15,959 nt of DNA, from assembly GCA_947174975.1 (NCBI GenBank), contig CAMWLA010000014.1, positions 1-15,959 on the forward strand, given 5' to 3'. The number at the start of each line of letters is the position of its first letter. The stretch's first letter is position 1. Both the position numbers and the translations under genes were made by a program. This document shows positions 15,356 to 15,959 of this stretch, in pieces. The notes under the pieces are model-generated. The model searched no databases. It saw only the letters and a list, made by a program, of their open reading frames with translations, and had not been told where the DNA came from. Origin of the DNA: an uncultured Clostridia bacterium. GTDB lineage: Bacteria; Bacillota; Clostridia; Christensenellales; Borkfalkiaceae.

Positions 15356-15384
15356 AAAACGACCTAAATCAATTAGGTCGTTTT
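15356..15384. terminator. Terminator of the minus-strand membrane protein gene
   Basis: A perfect 12-bp stem, AAAACGACCTAA (15356-15367) with TTAGGTCGTTTT (15373-15384), has T-runs on both sides. It follows the minus-strand gene by 18 bp and can also back up the operon terminator on the plus strand. Confidence 0.9.
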
Positions 15385-15402
15385 ACTTTGCAATTTTAAA
15401 TA

Positions 15403-15885
15403 TTATAACGAGCTGAGAATGGCGTAACCGATACCGCAGCAAATACCGAACGTAACACCGGTAACAGCAAGCGCGATCAAAGCTTTTAACCAAATAGGTT
15501 TAACGCGTTTGATTAATACTAATCCCGCAACGCTGAATAAAGCGCTCAATCCGCCGCCGATTGCTCCGCCGACTACGGGAACGATTTCGCATAGCGCAAC
15601 AACGTTTCCCCAAACCATAATCAGAAGGAACGGAATTATTGCCAAAGCAATTTCATACCATTTGATTTTCGGCGTCAATCTTATTGACTCGGATTCAACT
15701 AAAAGGCAAGCGCCTTGAAGGAAATTGCCTTGTACCGTTGCCGTTCTGCCGTCCGGTAATCTAAATTCCTTCTTTGAAATTTTGTTTGCCGCAACGCCGC
15801 TTATTGTCAACGTCTTTTTACCGGTCCAAAAGCTTTCTTCGTAAACGATTTCGCCGTAGATTTCGTTTTGAATAACTTCTTTCAT
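15403..15885 (-). CDS. Small membrane protein of unknown function
   Basis: I do not recognise a named family. The 160-residue protein has an N-terminal soluble part of about 75 residues that looks beta-rich (GEIVYEESFWTGKKTLTISG, then ATVQGNFLQGACLLVES). Three predicted membrane segments follow, near 77-98, 103-125 (Gly-rich, GGAIGGG) and 132-157. There is no signal peptide, so the soluble part probably lies in the cytoplasm. The start is the ATG at 15885, with GGAGG five bases upstream; an upstream in-frame TTG lies inside that ribosome binding site and cannot be the start. It has its own consensus promoter and terminator and faces the starch operon, so a joint function is not indicated. Confidence 0.8.
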   Translation of the reverse strand: MKEVIQNEIYGEIVYEESFWTGKKTLTISGVAANKISKKEFRLPDGRTATVQGNFLQGACLLVESESIRLTPKIKWYEIALAIIPFLLIMVWGNVVALCEIVPVVGGAIGGGLSALFSVAGLVLIKRVKPIWLKALIALAVTGVTFGICCGIGYAILSSL

Positions 15886-15890
15886 CTTCT

Positions 15891-15895
15891 CCTCC
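15891..15895 (-). promoter_or_regulatory. Ribosome binding site fixing the membrane protein start
   Basis: GGAGG on the minus strand lies 5 nt before the ATG at 15885, which rules out the TTG at 15897 as start codon. Confidence 0.85.
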
Positions 15896-15919
15896 AATAA
15901 AGTTTTCTTTTGTATGATT

Positions 15920-15948
15920 ATTATATAATAATTGAATTATAAAGTCAA
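15920..15948 (-). promoter_or_regulatory. Promoter of the small membrane protein gene
   Basis: On the minus strand, TTGACT (15943-15948) and TATAAT (15920-15925) are separated by 17 bp, a near-consensus sigma-A promoter giving a leader of about 28 nt. No TTTCGAAA operator is present, so it should lie outside the maltodextrin regulon. Confidence 0.82.
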
Positions 15949-15959
15949 TAGGATAAGAG

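Overview
The window reads as a maltodextrin/starch utilisation locus from a low-to-moderate GC, Gram-positive-type bacterium of the Clostridia (perhaps an uncultured gut lineage such as Christensenellales; the order-level placement is inference). Support comes from strong GGAGG ribosome binding sites, AT-rich intergenic DNA with sigma-A type promoters, several lipoprotein signal peptides, a Firmicutes-type MalEFG/MsmX importer, and no outer-membrane (SusC/TonB) parts. No mobile element, CRISPR array, tRNA or rRNA is visible.

Layout: (1) 1-4604, a plus-strand transcription unit with a repressor-type promoter and a structured 5' leader. It carries a surface-lipoprotein type I pullulanase (CBM41, CBM48, GH13_14) and a multidomain lipoprotein that is probably a starch-binding protein, then a terminator hairpin. 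(2) 4608-5294, a HAD-family hydrolase that starts directly behind that hairpin without a ribosome binding site. (3) 5324-6307 on the minus strand, a LacI-family regulator, convergent with the HAD gene across a bidirectional terminator and divergent from the main operon. (4) 6473-15343, the main operon: malQ (4-alpha-glucanotransferase), malE, malF, malG, a lipoprotein alpha-amylase (GH13_36-like) and an MsmX/MalK-type ATPase with an unusual C-terminal extension of about 250 residues, ended by a strong terminator. (5) 15403-15885 on the minus strand, an unrelated small membrane protein with its own promoter and terminator.

How it works (inference from families): tethered pullulanase and amylase debranch and shorten starch or glycogen at the cell surface, and the binding lipoprotein holds the polymer nearby. 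MalE captures the maltodextrins, MalFG with the ATPase imports them, and MalQ disproportionates them in the cytoplasm. No maltodextrin phosphorylase, maltose phosphorylase or alpha-glucosidase lies in the window, so glucose release must be encoded elsewhere. The pullulanase and malQ promoters carry the same regulatory architecture: two palindromic TTTCGAAA words with centres exactly 23 bp apart, one between -35 and -10 and the other over the predicted transcription start. This defines a two-operon regulon, most simply repressed by the LacI-family protein encoded between them.

The points most worth follow-up are the twin-operator promoters, the extended ATPase, the unclassified putative starch-binding lipoprotein, and the three consecutive hairpins in the pullulanase leader.
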